The notes: generated by a model from the letters alone, not told the origin. Counted from the stretch's first letter, positions 34,781-48,206 are shown. The stretch: DNA of 64,000 bases from Embiotoca jacksoni (GCA_022577435.1 JAKOON010000013.1:3650001-3714000); one strand, 5' to 3'. Translations and numbers: made by a program.

Positions 34781-35695
34781 TTTTAGATACTTCTCTAAAG
34801 GTTAGGCAGTCAGAACAATAAGCAGCTACAGTCAGGAGCTGTTTCAATGGGAGTGTAAACCCATTGAATCCATTGGCTGTGCTGGGATCATGGCATCTAC
34901 ATTATGGTTAAGGTTAGGAAAAACATTGCTTATAGTTAATAAAAACTGAAACTTTACTTGGAGGTCTGTGACAGGATACAGTTTCTATAACTTTGACACA
35001 CTGCACACTTCCTGCATTGGTGCTAATTGTTGGCATTTAATGCAATTCTTGAGGTGACCAAAATGATTTTGAACACTTGGCCGGATGATGATGTGTGACT
35101 GAGGTTATGTTTCATCTAACACATATCAGCCTCAGTGTGTACCGATTGCTTTTCTGTTTTAAATTATTTTTTACTGTGTGCAGTTAACGTAAATATGTCC
35201 TGCTGCTGCTTCATATGAAAATCTCTCCACCTGTGAACTAATGGGTGGCTTTTTATTGAAGTTGCATACCTCCAACGTGTAATGGAGGTAAACAATGTCT
35301 TTTAACTGCAATTCTGTCTTATGCAAAACCAATCCACCGTCATAATAACACTCCACCGGGGTGGATTGGACACGCCCTAAATGCGTTTGCACCATTACAT
35401 CGTTTCAATACGGCACATATAGTGTGTAAAGATCCCGTTTTATCCTACTATCCTTCTCTCCCCTCTCTGTGGACTCGTTGGTCATTCCTTAATGATGCCG
35501 TACATATTTTATGCCACCATCGCCTTCCTCCCTTTAATATTGCACATTTCAAGGAGAGAGGGAGAGGGAGAGAGAGAGAGCTGAATGATGTGGAGTCCAG
35601 AAATAGTCACCCTGTCTCCATGGGATTCTCTCCACCAGCCCTTTTCATCTGCATTACATGAATCCACTGGGTATTGATCGATACACTGCTAGCTT

Positions 35696-35697
<2 letters not shown>

Positions 35698-35747
<50 letters not shown>
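35698..35747. repeat. (TG)n microsatellite
   Basis: About 25 units. Confidence 0.97.
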
Positions 35748-35752
<5 letters not shown>

Positions 35753-36016
35753 TGCACAGGAAATCATTCATGTGCAGCAGTCTATACCTACAAATATCAT
35801 TATATCTGCAGTGGTGGCAGTGTAATTTGGCTCCTCTGTTATGTTTCCCCAGCAGACAGCGGACGCTTCAGGCAGCAACCGGTTAGCTCACATTTACGTA
35901 ATACTGCTTTCATCTGCTTCGATGCTTTTCGTGCGTTTTATTCTCTCATTTATTTCTTCCAGCTCACGTTTTCTTCCCTTTCTTTTCTCCTTGCCACCTG
36001 TAGGAGCATGACGCGC

Positions 36017-36019
<3 letters not shown>

Positions 36020-36058
<39 letters not shown>
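36020..36058. repeat. (GT)n microsatellite
   Basis: About 19 units, preceded by ACGCGCGTAT. Confidence 0.97.
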
Positions 36059-36059
<1 letters not shown>

Positions 36060-36514
36060 GGTATACGTACCCCTCTGCGTCATTCCTCCGTGTGCTCATG
36101 CACATTTACTTTTAACCCTGTTCATCCTCCCATCTTTTTTTTTTTTTTTTCAGCTCTTGTCTTCTCTTTATCTCTTCTCCTCCCGTTTCTTCTCTCTTTT
36201 TAACAGTGGAAACTAAATCTGAGCTGGAGTTTGTAAAAATTCTCAGAGGCTTGTAAATTTCTTTTACTTGACTTTTACTGCTCTTCAAACTAACCAACAT
36301 GTCTGTCTGATTCTTGCTGAGGTTTACAGTAGCTTAGAATTGTGGGTACTGTAGTGTTGTTTACCAGTGTGATGGGAAACACTGAAATGAAAGAAGGTGC
36401 TTAAATTATACATGGCACCGGTGATACTTTCAATAAACCAAAATATGAATTTTGTTTTCATGGTGGTGTATACCAAAATGACATTGGTAGGTGAATGCTC
36501 CAACTAAACACACC

Positions 36515-37000
36515 AACTCCGCGACGTCACCCACTGGTCTCTAAACTGCTGTTTTGAAACATTATGTCTGGCATTTTGCCCGTCGCCATCTCGGTTTGTT
36601 GGAGTTGGAAGTGACCATATTTGGATGAGATGGTGGCGCTGGTGAGGAGCGATGGGGGGATCTAACTGAGAACCTGACAACACTATGCTCCGCCCACCTA
36701 CACTGGCAACCTCACTCCACTCCAGGCATGTCAATCAAACCAGACACGCCTCCATCCATACCTCTCTTTGAGGCCCAATATCTAATCAATTATGGGATTA
36801 TTTTCAGAGCGACCATCAGAACACTGAGCAGAAGAAGTGAAATTACCAAATGACAACATAATGACTTGTGGAAAAAATTAACTGACTTTTTTTTTTTATG
36901 CCCATATTGGCCCTCTGTGGTACTCCACTTTAAAGTAGTTGTCTTTTGGCTTCACTTTTCAGACCTGAATAGGAAATTAATTTGTATATAGAGTCTACGT
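36515..37000 (+). repeat. dispersed repeat X, copy 1
   Basis: Landmarks are GACGTCACCCACTGGT, TTGCCCGTCGCCATCTCGG, GGAAGTGACCATATTTGGAT, CTATGCTCCGCCCACCTACA, GCATGTCAATCAAACCAGAC and a right end GTATATAGAGTCTACG. The same order occurs at 56385-56790 and, reverse-complemented, at 51100-51430. No coding sequence. It is a common type of teleost non-autonomous repeat; family name not assigned. Confidence 0.7.
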
Positions 37001-40000
37001 GTAAAACAGAAACAGGCGAGTTGAAACAGACCTGATGAAGATAGAATGTCAAATATTCCAAAAAAAATTTAAGTAGGCTTGTATAAAGAACCATGAAGTA
37101 AGATGAACTGTAGTTAAGGAGAGTGAGGTGGAGAAATCATCCATGGCTCCTGCAAAATCTTTATAACAAAGCACTGAGTAATGTAACAGGTCTAGACATC
37201 CGATCCAATTTGCAATTATTGCATTTCATGTGCGTTTTTTTATGTCCAGACTTTGAAAAAAATCAATCTGGATACCATTCTGGATATGACAAGAAATGGA
37301 TTTCGGCTGGCAGTCTGACCGAGGCCACAGACCGGATTAATGGGCCGGGGTTAGTGGCTCCAGTGGAGTTGCAGGCCTGTGATAGCAGATGGATCAGGAG
37401 AGAGCTCTCTGTTTTCAATCTTTGTAACGTGAATGATTTGATTGTGTTGCTCATGGAGTTTGCAAATATTGCCAGTGGAGTTAAATGCTCTTATAATGCA
37501 AATGATGTGTGGATATAAAGTAAGGCAGTGTTCCTCTGACGTTTCCATCTTTGGCCCTGACTGTCTGCACTGAAGGGTGAAGGGAGCGACGACGGGAAGC
37601 GGAGAGATGGATGGTGGGCGACGGGAGGGAAGATGTGAGGAATACAGTCTCTGTCCTGCCTCACTAAACCTCTCCTAATCCCAGCAGGATTATAGATGTT
37701 TATACATGTTTCAGACATGAGCAAGCAATGTTCGAGCTCAGCCATGACCTTTGACTGATGCCATTCAGCTGTGTCGCACTTCATCATTTGTGATCCAGCA
37801 GTGAAACAGGGGTCTATTTTTACTGTACGCATGGACAGTGTGTGAGTTTGTTTATATTAGGGATGGATCACGGGTGGGGGTGGTGGGTGGGTGTTGGGGA
37901 ATCGGATAGTTCAGAGCAAATTTAAAATAGTTTATATATATATTAGTGTTTTTATTTGTATCTGACTGCCTGACTTTATAACTTGTTGTGGGTGGATGGG
38001 TGGGTGGGTTGTCCTATGGTTTGTGGGTGACCTAATTTGTAAATCTGTGTAACTGCATCCCCACTGTTACACCCACCCCCGCAGAATATACAGATAGTCG
38101 AGCCTGAGAAACTGTCAGCACTTCAGAAAAACGCATAAAACACACACACAGACACACACACGAAGTGATAGGCGTAGATACAGCACCCATTCGTGTGTTG
38201 ACATTGATACAAAATGTTTGTCATTACAGTTCAGTTCTATATTAGTTATAAGTAAATCAGTATTTTAACAACTGTAATAATCTGCTAATAACATGTCATT
38301 GAAAGAAAGTATACAACTGTACTTTTTGAAAATATGTATTTTGCAGTGCAGGACTTGTGGCCATATATATTTTTATGAATATCGGTTACATTGATATGAA
38401 TCCTCGTGTTTCTTCAGCAATACATTTTTTTCATTACGATACAACTTTCAGTAATAACTACCTAAAGCCTGGAGGTTACAGGCGTAACCTCTGCAGCTTT
38501 CAGCTCAACTTTAAAGAGACCTCATGTTAAGAGTGATCTGATAAGTGATTTCTGCAAGCAGAAATTACATCCTACATTTACAATTTATTGTTAAACAACC
38601 TGTTAAGCAAGTTGTTTGAGACGGCATCAGGTGAACACACCAAAATGACATATTTTACTATAAAATGACAGATTATGACGGAGCAAAGGAGGAACTTGTG
38701 AGACGTCTTAGAGTCACAAACTGTACATAGAGGAAGGAGTTCAGGGTAGATAGTTGGGTCAACAAAAGGTTGGACTTAAACATCCGAGATTGTGTTGCTT
38801 TCCTGTTTCAGACCAATAATCAGCTCTGTTTAATTTAACCATGACAGCTCCGTTGACCTGAGCCATGTGTTTATTTTGTAACTAAGACAGCAAAGGCCCT
38901 CCTAACCTTAATGAAGTACTTATTGTAACCCACACCACAATCTCTCAAAGAAGTTGTTTTTGTTGTGTAAAAGTAACCAATTTTTTTTACCAGATTATTA
39001 TCACACCATAAAAAGGGTTGCTTAGTTTTCAGCAGTGATTACCTGCTGCGTATCTTCTGCCGCTCTTTCATGGGTCGTATCAGTTACAACCTACAAGCTT
39101 ACTGTGTGGTCGTGTAGGTTGGAGGACTTCTTCTGTCTGAAAGCTGATTCTAAAAGCATGTCAGTCCACATGTATGTATGTGTAACTCCATCAGATCCAC
39201 TATGACTGTCACATGCAGAGCTTTAATCTGACTGACAGGAGACCAGGACAGACTATAAATACATCCAGGAGGGAAAACCCTCTGTAGGAGGTAGAGAAGG
39301 AAGACAGGGAAGACAGGAGGGAGGAAAAATGAGAAAAACATGACAAGAAAGAACATTTTGGCCCCAAAAATAGATCCCATGTGACCACATATTTAAATAT
39401 CTCACCCAAGGTTTTATCAATATTTTATCAGCGCTGAAAGAGACAGATGAACAAATGTTGTAGTGTTGTTATGAAATACGATTTTACCATGCATCATTTT
39501 CCAAAAGATTTGATGGAAAAGCAATGATGTAGCCCTCCTGCCTTGCCACTAAACATGGGACAAATATGGTTCAATATTTGCTCGTGTTATCTTGTGGTTT
39601 TTTTCTTCTTTGATCGTCAATAATAATATGTCAAATTAATCAGATGTTCAGATGCTTTTTCTTTACAATTTATATTTCATTCTTGTGACTTAAAGCATTT
39701 TCTGAGAAGCCCTTAAGATCAGAAGTATTTCACGCACGTTTATGTACAAAATATAATCCAGGTAGAAATGTGTTTGAACTAATCACTTTCTTGTACGACA
39801 TGCAGTTACTTTTAGTGATAATAACTGAAAAGATGATTCAATAAACAAGTTAGTTTTAAGTCCTTTCCCCGGACAGATCACAATTCATTTTTAAATGTAG
39901 GAATACATTATTTATCATAGGTGCATAATTCTTTTAAATATCACCACAAAGTGGTAAAAAGTGTTTAACATATCATTTTTTTTGATGAATAAATGAACAA

Positions 40001-41554
40001 AAAAATTACTTATTAATGCCTGTTTTTAGTTATTTTGAGGGAAATTATTGCAGTAATTGTGTGATGCAAAGATGTTTCTAGTTCTAGACTTTTATTACAT
40101 GTAAATAAGTATGAAACTAAGAAGCGTACATTACTTCACATGCTGCAGAAGACAGTATTGAGTGAGCGTCCCGAATGAATCTCTCATTTAATCACTTTTG
40201 TGTCTGTTTGTTAAGTACATCAACAAAAGTTGTCGACTCAGTAGGATGTTAACTGAGCGATTTAATTTGTGTATATACCCCACATCTGATGGTGTGTGTT
40301 TGTGTAAATGTTTGCACATCTAATTTTGCCTTTGTGCATCCCTTTATAGTGTGCGTTCAAGGTGTATGTGTTTACATTCGGTGTGTATTCAGTGTGTGTG
40401 TTTGTGTGCGAGTTGATGGCTGAAGCCTCAGAGCAGCTGCTGCCATGAATCCTTTGCTGTGACTCAGTTGTTCAGAGAGGAGATTTGTGACTACGAGAAG
40501 GGGAAATTACAGGCTACATATTATTACCCACCGTCACTGCTGGCATGAACTAATTATATTAGTTCATCATATGATCATGTTTGTATTCTGTATATGTATA
40601 TGTTGTTTATAATACTTTTGGCTAAATAAGTGCTGTAAGACTGCATTTGATTTTTTTTCCATTCAGTTCTAAATATACACATTAAATGGAGTATGAGACA
40701 GAGAGTCATTGCTTTAATTCCTTTCTGTAGAAGGGAGAGGATGAATAGTTTTTCAAAAAGACATTGTCGTAATGTAGAATGTAGGAGGAAGTATTTGCTT
40801 AAGTATCTGTCTGTCCAGATCTGTATTACTGTATATCTTCTATTGGCTTAAAGTGTGAGCAGGTCAGAGTTTTAGTTCATTGGTGAGCAGTTTTCTTCGG
40901 GGCAGCCTCAGGCAGTCGACCTGCTGAATCCTCCGGCTCGGCTTTTTTTTTTCTTGTGGACTCTTACCATCAACATTGTACGCCGCAGAGATTTTACATT
41001 AAACTTTACCACTTGATGAAAGTTCAAATTAATCAACCCAAACTCGACGTGCCACCTAATTTGCAATGTTGCTTATCAAGTGTAAACACGGAGTTTCTTT
41101 CTTGTCGATCTTAATTCAATTAGTGAGTTGGATTTTTCTTTAGCATACATTTAAAAGCCTATAAATGATTAACTTATAATATAAAGTTGCACAATGATAA
41201 GTCTACATTGAGTTAAGCTCTCTGCAGTTCACTTCTGCTGAATCAACTGTTGGTTGTCACTCAGACAGAAATTGGTGGAACTGTAGTTATATCGCGTGAT
41301 GAGAGAGAAATCATTATATATAAAAAAAAAAAAAAAAAAAAAAAAGCTGTCACCTGTCACAATCTGAAGGGGCAGCTAGATATTAAATTTTACTGTATCA
41401 AATCAACATGTACACCTGTATTATTACGCACTACCTTGTTTGAAATGATTTACTTCAAAAAATAAGAGCAGTATAGCAACAACATAGTGTTTATCTTTGT
41501 ATAAATAACACACCACCAGTCACACTCTACAGGCTTGCTGATAATGTGCAATAT

Positions 41555-41640
41555 ATTCTTCATCAATCAATCAATCAAGTTTTATTTAGAGTGCAAAATC
41601 ACCAGGGAACAGTTTCGATACACTTTACATATAGACAACC
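41555..41640. repeat. SINE-like 'TCAATCAATCAA...TTTATTTA' fragment
   Basis: ATCAATCAATCAATCAAG followed by TTTTATTTAGAGTGCAAAAT and TTACATATAGACA is the end of a common fish dispersed repeat ('tcaatcaatttatttatatagcgcc'). It is truncated and abuts MITE copy D. Confidence 0.5.
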
Positions 41641-41679
41641 ACTTTGAAACATCAATGTTAAGGAAATGTTAAAACACTT

Positions 41680-41806
41680 TACTTTTACATGCGTCAGTTT
41701 CACGCTCACAAAACGTGAAACTGTCATGCCTAGAGAGGCCAAAGTGTGGTAATCTCCCGTTTTGCTGTAGCGTGTCTATTTCACGCTTTGCCATGATACT
41801 GGGTTG
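41680..41806. mobile_element. fold-back MITE-like element, copy D (5'-truncated)
   Basis: It matches the right part of copy B: CAGTTTCACGCTCACAAAAC, GCCTAGAGAGGCCAAAG, TTTTGCTGTAGCGTGTCTAT, and the end CTTTGCCATGATACTGGGTTG. The outer left arm is missing and the sequence begins next to the SINE-like fragment, so one may have inserted beside or into the other. Confidence 0.75.
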
Positions 41807-44800
41807 TATAGTGACATACAATGCATGAAGGGCTTCAGAGAAATGATTTCTTTTAAGGCACTGCACTGCAGGCTTCTCCTCAATTACAACACGTGTCATA
41901 TTTTTGGAAAGTGGCTGAGTAATCTCACTCACTTCAGGGATTTCCTCAGCTGCCACCACCGTGTTACTGCAGACCAAAGAGAACTGAGGCTTTTCCTGTG
42001 TTAGAAAAACCATCACAAACGTCTGTTTCAGACAAACACGTGAGGTATTTGCAGCCTCATAAAATGAGTCACACGTTCATATTACTCTGTGACTCACAAT
42101 GACTTGCTCGAAAAGTCTGAATGTGAATAGCCTCTGCAGCCATAATAATAGTAATGTAATATTAATTTAATATTCTAGCCTTATCATACATCAGGAGAAT
42201 TAACTCAAGTAGGGATTTCTGTTGTAGCAGATGCATGTAACTGACCACGTCCGGATGTTTAAATGCCACAGGAGCCTCTCTCAATGTCCCAGGTGATATC
42301 CAAGAAAATACCAGTGGCCTGTCAGCACAAGATTGTGTTGCACATTATGTTTATTAAGATATCCTGGTTTAAATCAAGATGTACAGATACATCAGATTAC
42401 TTCATTGTCAACCATCTCTCCTGTCTTTGCATTTATATGAATAGACTGACTGGCACCTTTTCATCATATCAGATCATTTTCCTGCAACCGTAACGTCCCA
42501 CACGCGCGTGATTATAATAAGCCCAGTCTGCAAAAAGTGTCCAAACAAACAGCAACAAGACAAAGCTTTGCATTTAGTTCTTCAGTGGCCGCAGAGGTTA
42601 ATCCAAGTTCAGTGAAATCCACAGCTAGAAACGGAGTTGGTTAAAGACTGAAAATAGAAGCAAGACAAGACCTCAAACCGCCGCTCTTCGCCGCTCGATA
42701 CAGGTTGTTCGGAAACAGGCCTGTAGCAATATAACTGCAGCAGAGTTGCCTCAGAGTGTCCATTGGGCTGTGCTTTAAAAAAAAAAGCCACAGTCACACC
42801 CCGGTAACAGTCTGGTGGCTGCTGTTTTTAGGCTTTTAAGACAAACAAACTGTATATTTTTAGTTATTTTCCAAATCAGTGTTCATATAGATAGTTGTGT
42901 GCAGTTCATCATTTAACATCTTCATCCATTCAATCTCAATTCTCCAAACCAAGTATCCTGTGTGGGGTTGTTGATCATTGTAGCCCATCCCGGCACACAT
43001 TAAACATGAAGCACAGTACACCTGTTAGTGATTTTATTGTATTACATTTTTAGTTATCACAAATTTCTGAGCCTCATTCTACAATAATAATATATATTGG
43101 TCGGCCGGATTTTGTTGACTTCTTGATTTGGTCATTTTTCCTTTTAGTTTTGTGACTCTAGCATCGGAAAGTAGGCCATGTTGTTAAACGGTTTCTTTTT
43201 TTTCCGTTTTGCGTTTATTATCACCAAATAGCCGTTAGCAGGAGGAGAGCTCATTTCATGATGTAGTGATGTGATTTACGATCTGGGGTCTGCAAAGGGA
43301 GTTTTATTTTGAAAATTGACCAGATTCTCTGCTATTCTTCCATCTGACTTCCCCAGCTGATTTGCTCTGTGCAGCTTGATGCCGTTTGACATCGGCTTCC
43401 ATCAAAAATAGACCAGAAGCATATTTTTAGTGAAGTGTAGCGGAGAGCCTCCTCTGGGAGGCTGCTGACACATGCCGCAGAACGTCTGGTGGATCTACAA
43501 GCGTCGCCTACAGAGGCAGCAATCAGCCGCGTCGGAGCCGGAAAATAATGCAGCCGGTTCTGGTGAAATCCAGCCATGACTGCGGTTAAAAGTTCAGAAA
43601 GAGATTTGGTTGTCATGTGGATTGAACTTCAGTTTTATGCACCTTTGTAATGATGGTACAGTGTGTTCAACCAATGAACCACTTTAGATTTTTATTTTTA
43701 CGCAACTTTTTAGGATTTGTTTTTTTTTATTTTGGGACTCCACTATCTTTTATGATTTTCAGTTAAAAAAAAAAGTTCATCCTTTACACAGTTTATCCGT
43801 TGTCTGAAACAAGCTGTTTTAGCTCCCCTCTCTTTAAGCCCCCCTCCCTCTCCCTTACCCCCCCTAAAAGCCCAAAAGAAACTACTATGTAAGATCATTT
43901 TTCAGTCTTAATTGGAAACGGCAGCTTCTTAAATCCATACATCCATGTTCCTACTTCCATAAAAGTTAGATCGTGATAAAGTGACAAGTTGCTGCAGCTA
44001 CAATACAATTAATCTTCAGCCAGTTTTTAAATATCTGTAATTCAGCTCATGTGACATTTAATAAGTTGTTTATCCCTAATTGTGCATTGAAAGTCCCAAA
44101 ATAATCGACCTACCATATTCAGGTAGTAGTAGTAATCATAAAAGTACAAATGGTATTACAAGCAGTAGAGGTGGAAGTATGACTGACAGTTGTAGTGGCA
44201 ATCAGTACTATGGTATAGTATTATCACTACTGAATAGTAGTACTACTTTTCTGATCCCACAATAAAAAATTCTTTAAGCCTCAAAACCCTCTGCAAGAAG
44301 TAAAACGTACACTGCCAAGGTGAACGTATAGACAGATTTAACAGAATAAATCAGTAACATGCAGAAACACATCGTAAGCAGCACTACATGTTAGTTATAT
44401 GCGATGTCACCCAGCGCCGACGCTTTCCTGCTTAAACTAAACACACTTATTTCGACGTGTCTTCTCCAGCCTGTTCCAGCCCGTCCTGCCACTCCTGCAC
44501 TCCTTAATTTTCCCATGGAAAACAATTACCGAAGACTTATGATGTTTACATCACTTTACAAGTGCCTTAAGAGTGCTTCGTTGCATTCCAACAAGTAGTT
44601 TGACGTGACTACAAACGACCTTTACGGCTTTTCCGGGGTGCGTAAAGTTCAGCTTTGTATCCATTTACTTGAAGCGTTTAAGTGACACAGTGAGCGAAAC
44701 GGACTTTTTATAGTTTATTCTTTAGTGCCGTTACAGTCTGTAAACCCAAAAACAAAACATACATAACAAGTAAGAGGTAGAACGAGAGGTCATCATCTCA

Positions 44801-44899
44801 TGAAGGCAAGACCAACTTTTCCAAGCTGTTATTTTTTACATCCGTCTCTGAACACCTGCATTGAGAAGTCGTGACAACCAAAAGCTCCTTCACATCATA

Positions 44900-45260
44900 T
44901 TTCTCCCAGGCGTAGTGCCCCCCCCCCTAAACCCCACCCCCATCCCCTTCACCCGCCTTCGCCCTTTCTAGCCATTAAGGCTGGTAAATAGGGCCACGAC
45001 CCCGGCTAGCAAGCCCGTTAATGGATGCATCTGTGGGGGCACGGCTCGGCCGGCTGCTCCCCCCAAGCGGGGCCTCTATTTTTTCGGGGGGCTCTTAAAC
45101 GCGGTGGAGCTCGGGGGGGGCCGGGAGCTCCATAGATGTCCAAGCATCCTGCCGGTGATGGCTCTACCATAAACGGTGGTGAAGTGGGAATACGTTCCAG
45201 ATGCTGCGGGAACAAACGTGCACTTAAGCACACGCACGCACACACGCACACACACATACG

Positions 45261-45292
<32 letters not shown>

Positions 45293-45420
45293 CACACTCA
45301 CATACACACTCACACTCACACATGCTGGAGTCTAAACCAGCGCGGGCCCCGAGGAAGAGGAGGTCTGAACCGGCGTGGAGACGAAAGTTCAAAGGTCAAA
45401 GACCACATGAGATTGTCCAC
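44900..45420. promoter_or_regulatory. GC-rich island in the intron (candidate regulatory element)
   Basis: This stretch is clearly more GC- and CpG-rich than the surrounding intron: poly-C tract at 44919-44927, CCACGACCCCGGCTAGCAAG, GGCACGGCTCGGCCGGCTGC, GCGGTGGAGCTCGG, and AGCGCGGGCCCCGAGG after the microsatellite. It includes TAAT-core motifs (CCATTAAGG, CGTTAATGG). A (CA)n tract interrupts it (45228-45322). No family-like peptide in any frame. It might be a CpG island, alternative promoter or enhancer. Confidence 0.35.
45228..45322. repeat. imperfect (CA)n microsatellite
   Basis: CA units with CG, TA and TC interruptions. Confidence 0.95.
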
Positions 45421-46409
45421 TCATCACTCGTATAAAGTGTGCGTGTAGTGAACAGAGGGAATGTAGGGCAGTTAAAAAAGGAAGGTGTATCCTTTACACC
45501 ACCACACCCTGCTTGTTACACACACTGAATGGGAAGAGACTGATACTTTGCATCCAGGGCTGATGCCTCCAAAGCAGCTGCTGAGATGCTGCTTCAGCCC
45601 AGAGACGCTTATACAAGCTGGTGGTTAGGACATTTTCATAACAGGAAACTCACACAGGAGAACAGAAATCCATACACAAATGCTGCCTGGAGTGGTCTTA
45701 ATATGGGTTGACATTTGTGAGCACTGATAAAGAAAACCCTTGAAACCAAAATGAGTCTTCACCTTCTTCTTGTCTTGATGGACCGACAGATTATCATTCA
45801 TTCATGAAGAATCTATTTTTTTCTATCCTCTAGTATCTCGACATCTTAGGAGTCGCTGGCTGAGCTGGATTCATATCAGTTTCTGGTCCTGACTGGCTCC
45901 GCTGTTTGTCCTCCTGTGGTTACTAAACCATCACTATCTATAGACCTCACCACCATCATCTGTCTGTCTGCTTGGACCCAACATACCTCACCTTTAAATG
46001 ATGCTTGTTTGTATGTTTTTACGTATATATGCGATAATTAGCAGCTTCTTTTTCCCATGGTCAGAAAACAAGAGCAGATGAGACTGGCACAAGTAGAGGT
46101 CACGTTCATAGACCTCGCTAAGAGTTCACCTAATGCCGGTTAATCTTTTCACCACCAGATCAATCTCTCTGTATTATAGTATACAGATTTTTTTAAATCT
46201 TATGCCTGGTGAGACATTCCCACTCTGACTTAATGAATGCATAGTGCTCAGTGGACAGAGCACACCAGAGACCATCAATTTCTATGTTGTTCAAACCCTT
46301 TGAGGTAAATTTTGTGATTTTGGACTTCATAGATAAAATTGTCTTTTTACTTTTGAGATTGTAAAAGACACTTGTTCTCCGTTACACCGCTCTAGTCTCC
46401 GCTTGGTGT

Positions 46410-46410
<1 letters not shown>

Positions 46411-46462
<52 letters not shown>
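46411..46462. repeat. (GT)n microsatellite
   Basis: About 26 units; a second tract follows 98 bp away. Confidence 0.97.
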
Positions 46463-46464
<2 letters not shown>

Positions 46465-46558
46465 GACTAGTGTAAATTGTGTATAACCCAGACACTGCAG
46501 TGTTGACCGCAGCCTGTGATGCTGTCCAGACCACAGGCAGCTTGCAGACATCACTACT

Positions 46559-46560
<2 letters not shown>

Positions 46561-46598
<38 letters not shown>
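46561..46598. repeat. (GT)n microsatellite
   Basis: Nineteen units. Confidence 0.97.
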
Positions 46599-46601
<3 letters not shown>

Positions 46602-48130
46602 AAGCAAGAGATGAAACACAGCTACAGTAGTAAGCCAGACACGAGACCCCCTAATATTCCATTACGTAGTCCTCTTTTCCGCAACAAGGCTGCCGGCAGC
46701 TCAAACTCACATCATACTGCCGTGATTAAACATTTACTGTGTAGATTAGTTGCCTGCAGGGGAAAAAAAAAAAAAAGTACATTTACTTTATGTTTTAGGA
46801 ATTTTTGCTGGCATTCTTTTCCAGAAAGACTTATAATGACTCTAGCAATAAAGTAAGCTATAATTTATATGCTTAAATTGTAGACATGGAAGTCAAATCT
46901 AGAAGTTCACACAAACCAGAGTGGTTTATTGAGACTGTCGAGTGTCTGTTTGTTTCATTTGTTTAACTTGAAAAAAACACAGCAACATATACCAAAACTC
47001 TTTCTAATAAACAGACAATTGTTTACAAGCAGTAGTTCATTTTTAAGCTTGTCTCATAAAACAACATCAGCTAACTGGCTTCAGTAAGCCTGATTTTGGC
47101 AATAACTTTTTGCTGGTTTTAAACCCACTTATTTCAGCTCAGGTTTTCTAATCCAGCTATGAGCACATTTATATGAAAGAGATGGAGTTAAAATTATCCT
47201 TAAATCACAGAAAATATGAATAAATAGTGTATTTGATGACATGCAATTATTTTTGGGGATATTTAGATTTTTTTTTATTATTCAAAACAAATCACAAAAA
47301 GTACATCAGGTCATCACAAACTTCAGTTTGATGTTAATAAGTGCAGTCTGCAAAACGAGGGCAGTTTTAATCGAAGTATAGTTAATCACCTCGTGTGTTA
47401 CTAGCAATTTTGTGGTCATGCATTATAACACTTAATGTGATCGGAAAACTATTTACAAATATGAAAAAATTTAATAATTTTCACATCACTTTGCATCTTT
47501 CAGTGTGAATTAAAAACTTTTCTGTGTCTCTGAAATTAATTAACTGACCTCATAATGCGGGGTCAAACAGTGTTGCATATTTTGCGTCTGCTAATGGTTT
47601 GCTTATAGTTGTAATCGCTGGAGTAGGGCAGACTGGCAGTTCAAGAAGTGACGTTAACCAGATCCAGATAGTTTGTTTTCTGTGTCAGGTCAAATTCGTA
47701 TTTTTTTCAGTCTTATGGAAACATACTAAACCAATTTAAAACATGGCAGGAGAGGTTGCACTGATTTGCAGCAAGCATACGGCCACTAACTTAAATCCTA
47801 AAGTGAATTAGAATAACTGTCAGTTTGCCCTCGAGCAAGGCACCGAACACTTTAAGTAGGACGATTAATACGAATACAAAATTTTGACCAGTGTTTTGTT
47901 GCACTAATTCCTCTATTTCTTCTGTTTTCTTTTTCTCAATGTTGTTGTTTGTGGGTTCCCTGCTGCGGGATGAGTAGGTGAGTACCTTTCACTGCTTTTG
48001 TGCTGTCATTAATTATGCATGCGTACATATACACACTGCAACCAAACTGTGATACATCATACAAAGGATTATAGAATTATGTATTCAATAAGTTAAGTTA
48101 TGAGTTGTTGGATCAGAGAGTGACTTTCCT

Positions 48131-48132
<2 letters not shown>
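46599..48132. other. intronic sequence, no gene recognised
   Basis: AT-rich unique DNA with a short poly(A) at 46762-46776. Nothing else seen. Confidence 0.6.

Positions 48133-48206
<74 letters not shown>

Larger units (their letters stand above)
32685..35697. other. intronic sequence with a MITE and a hAT-like end, no gene supported
   Basis: Holds MITE copy C (33386-33565) and the hAT-like end at about 34640-34780. A signal-peptide-like short frame at 33029-33151 is discussed as a low-interest observation. Confidence 0.55.
37001..44880. other. intronic sequence with MITE copy D, no gene recognised
   Basis: Contains a unique, less AT-rich block at 37120-37520, a GGGT-rich stretch at 37870-38010, a block with a perfect hairpin at 40545-40567, an A23 run at 41322-41345, and the repeat pair at 41555-41806. 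The rest is AT-rich. Confidence 0.55.

Noticed and set aside
36600..36620. Additional CTCF site at GATGGTGGCGCTGG in repeat X copy 1
   Set aside because: Neither strand fits the core at the required positions.
37123..37518. 131-codon plus-strand frame as a gene
   Set aside because: No family features; better explained as unique noncoding sequence that happens to be open.
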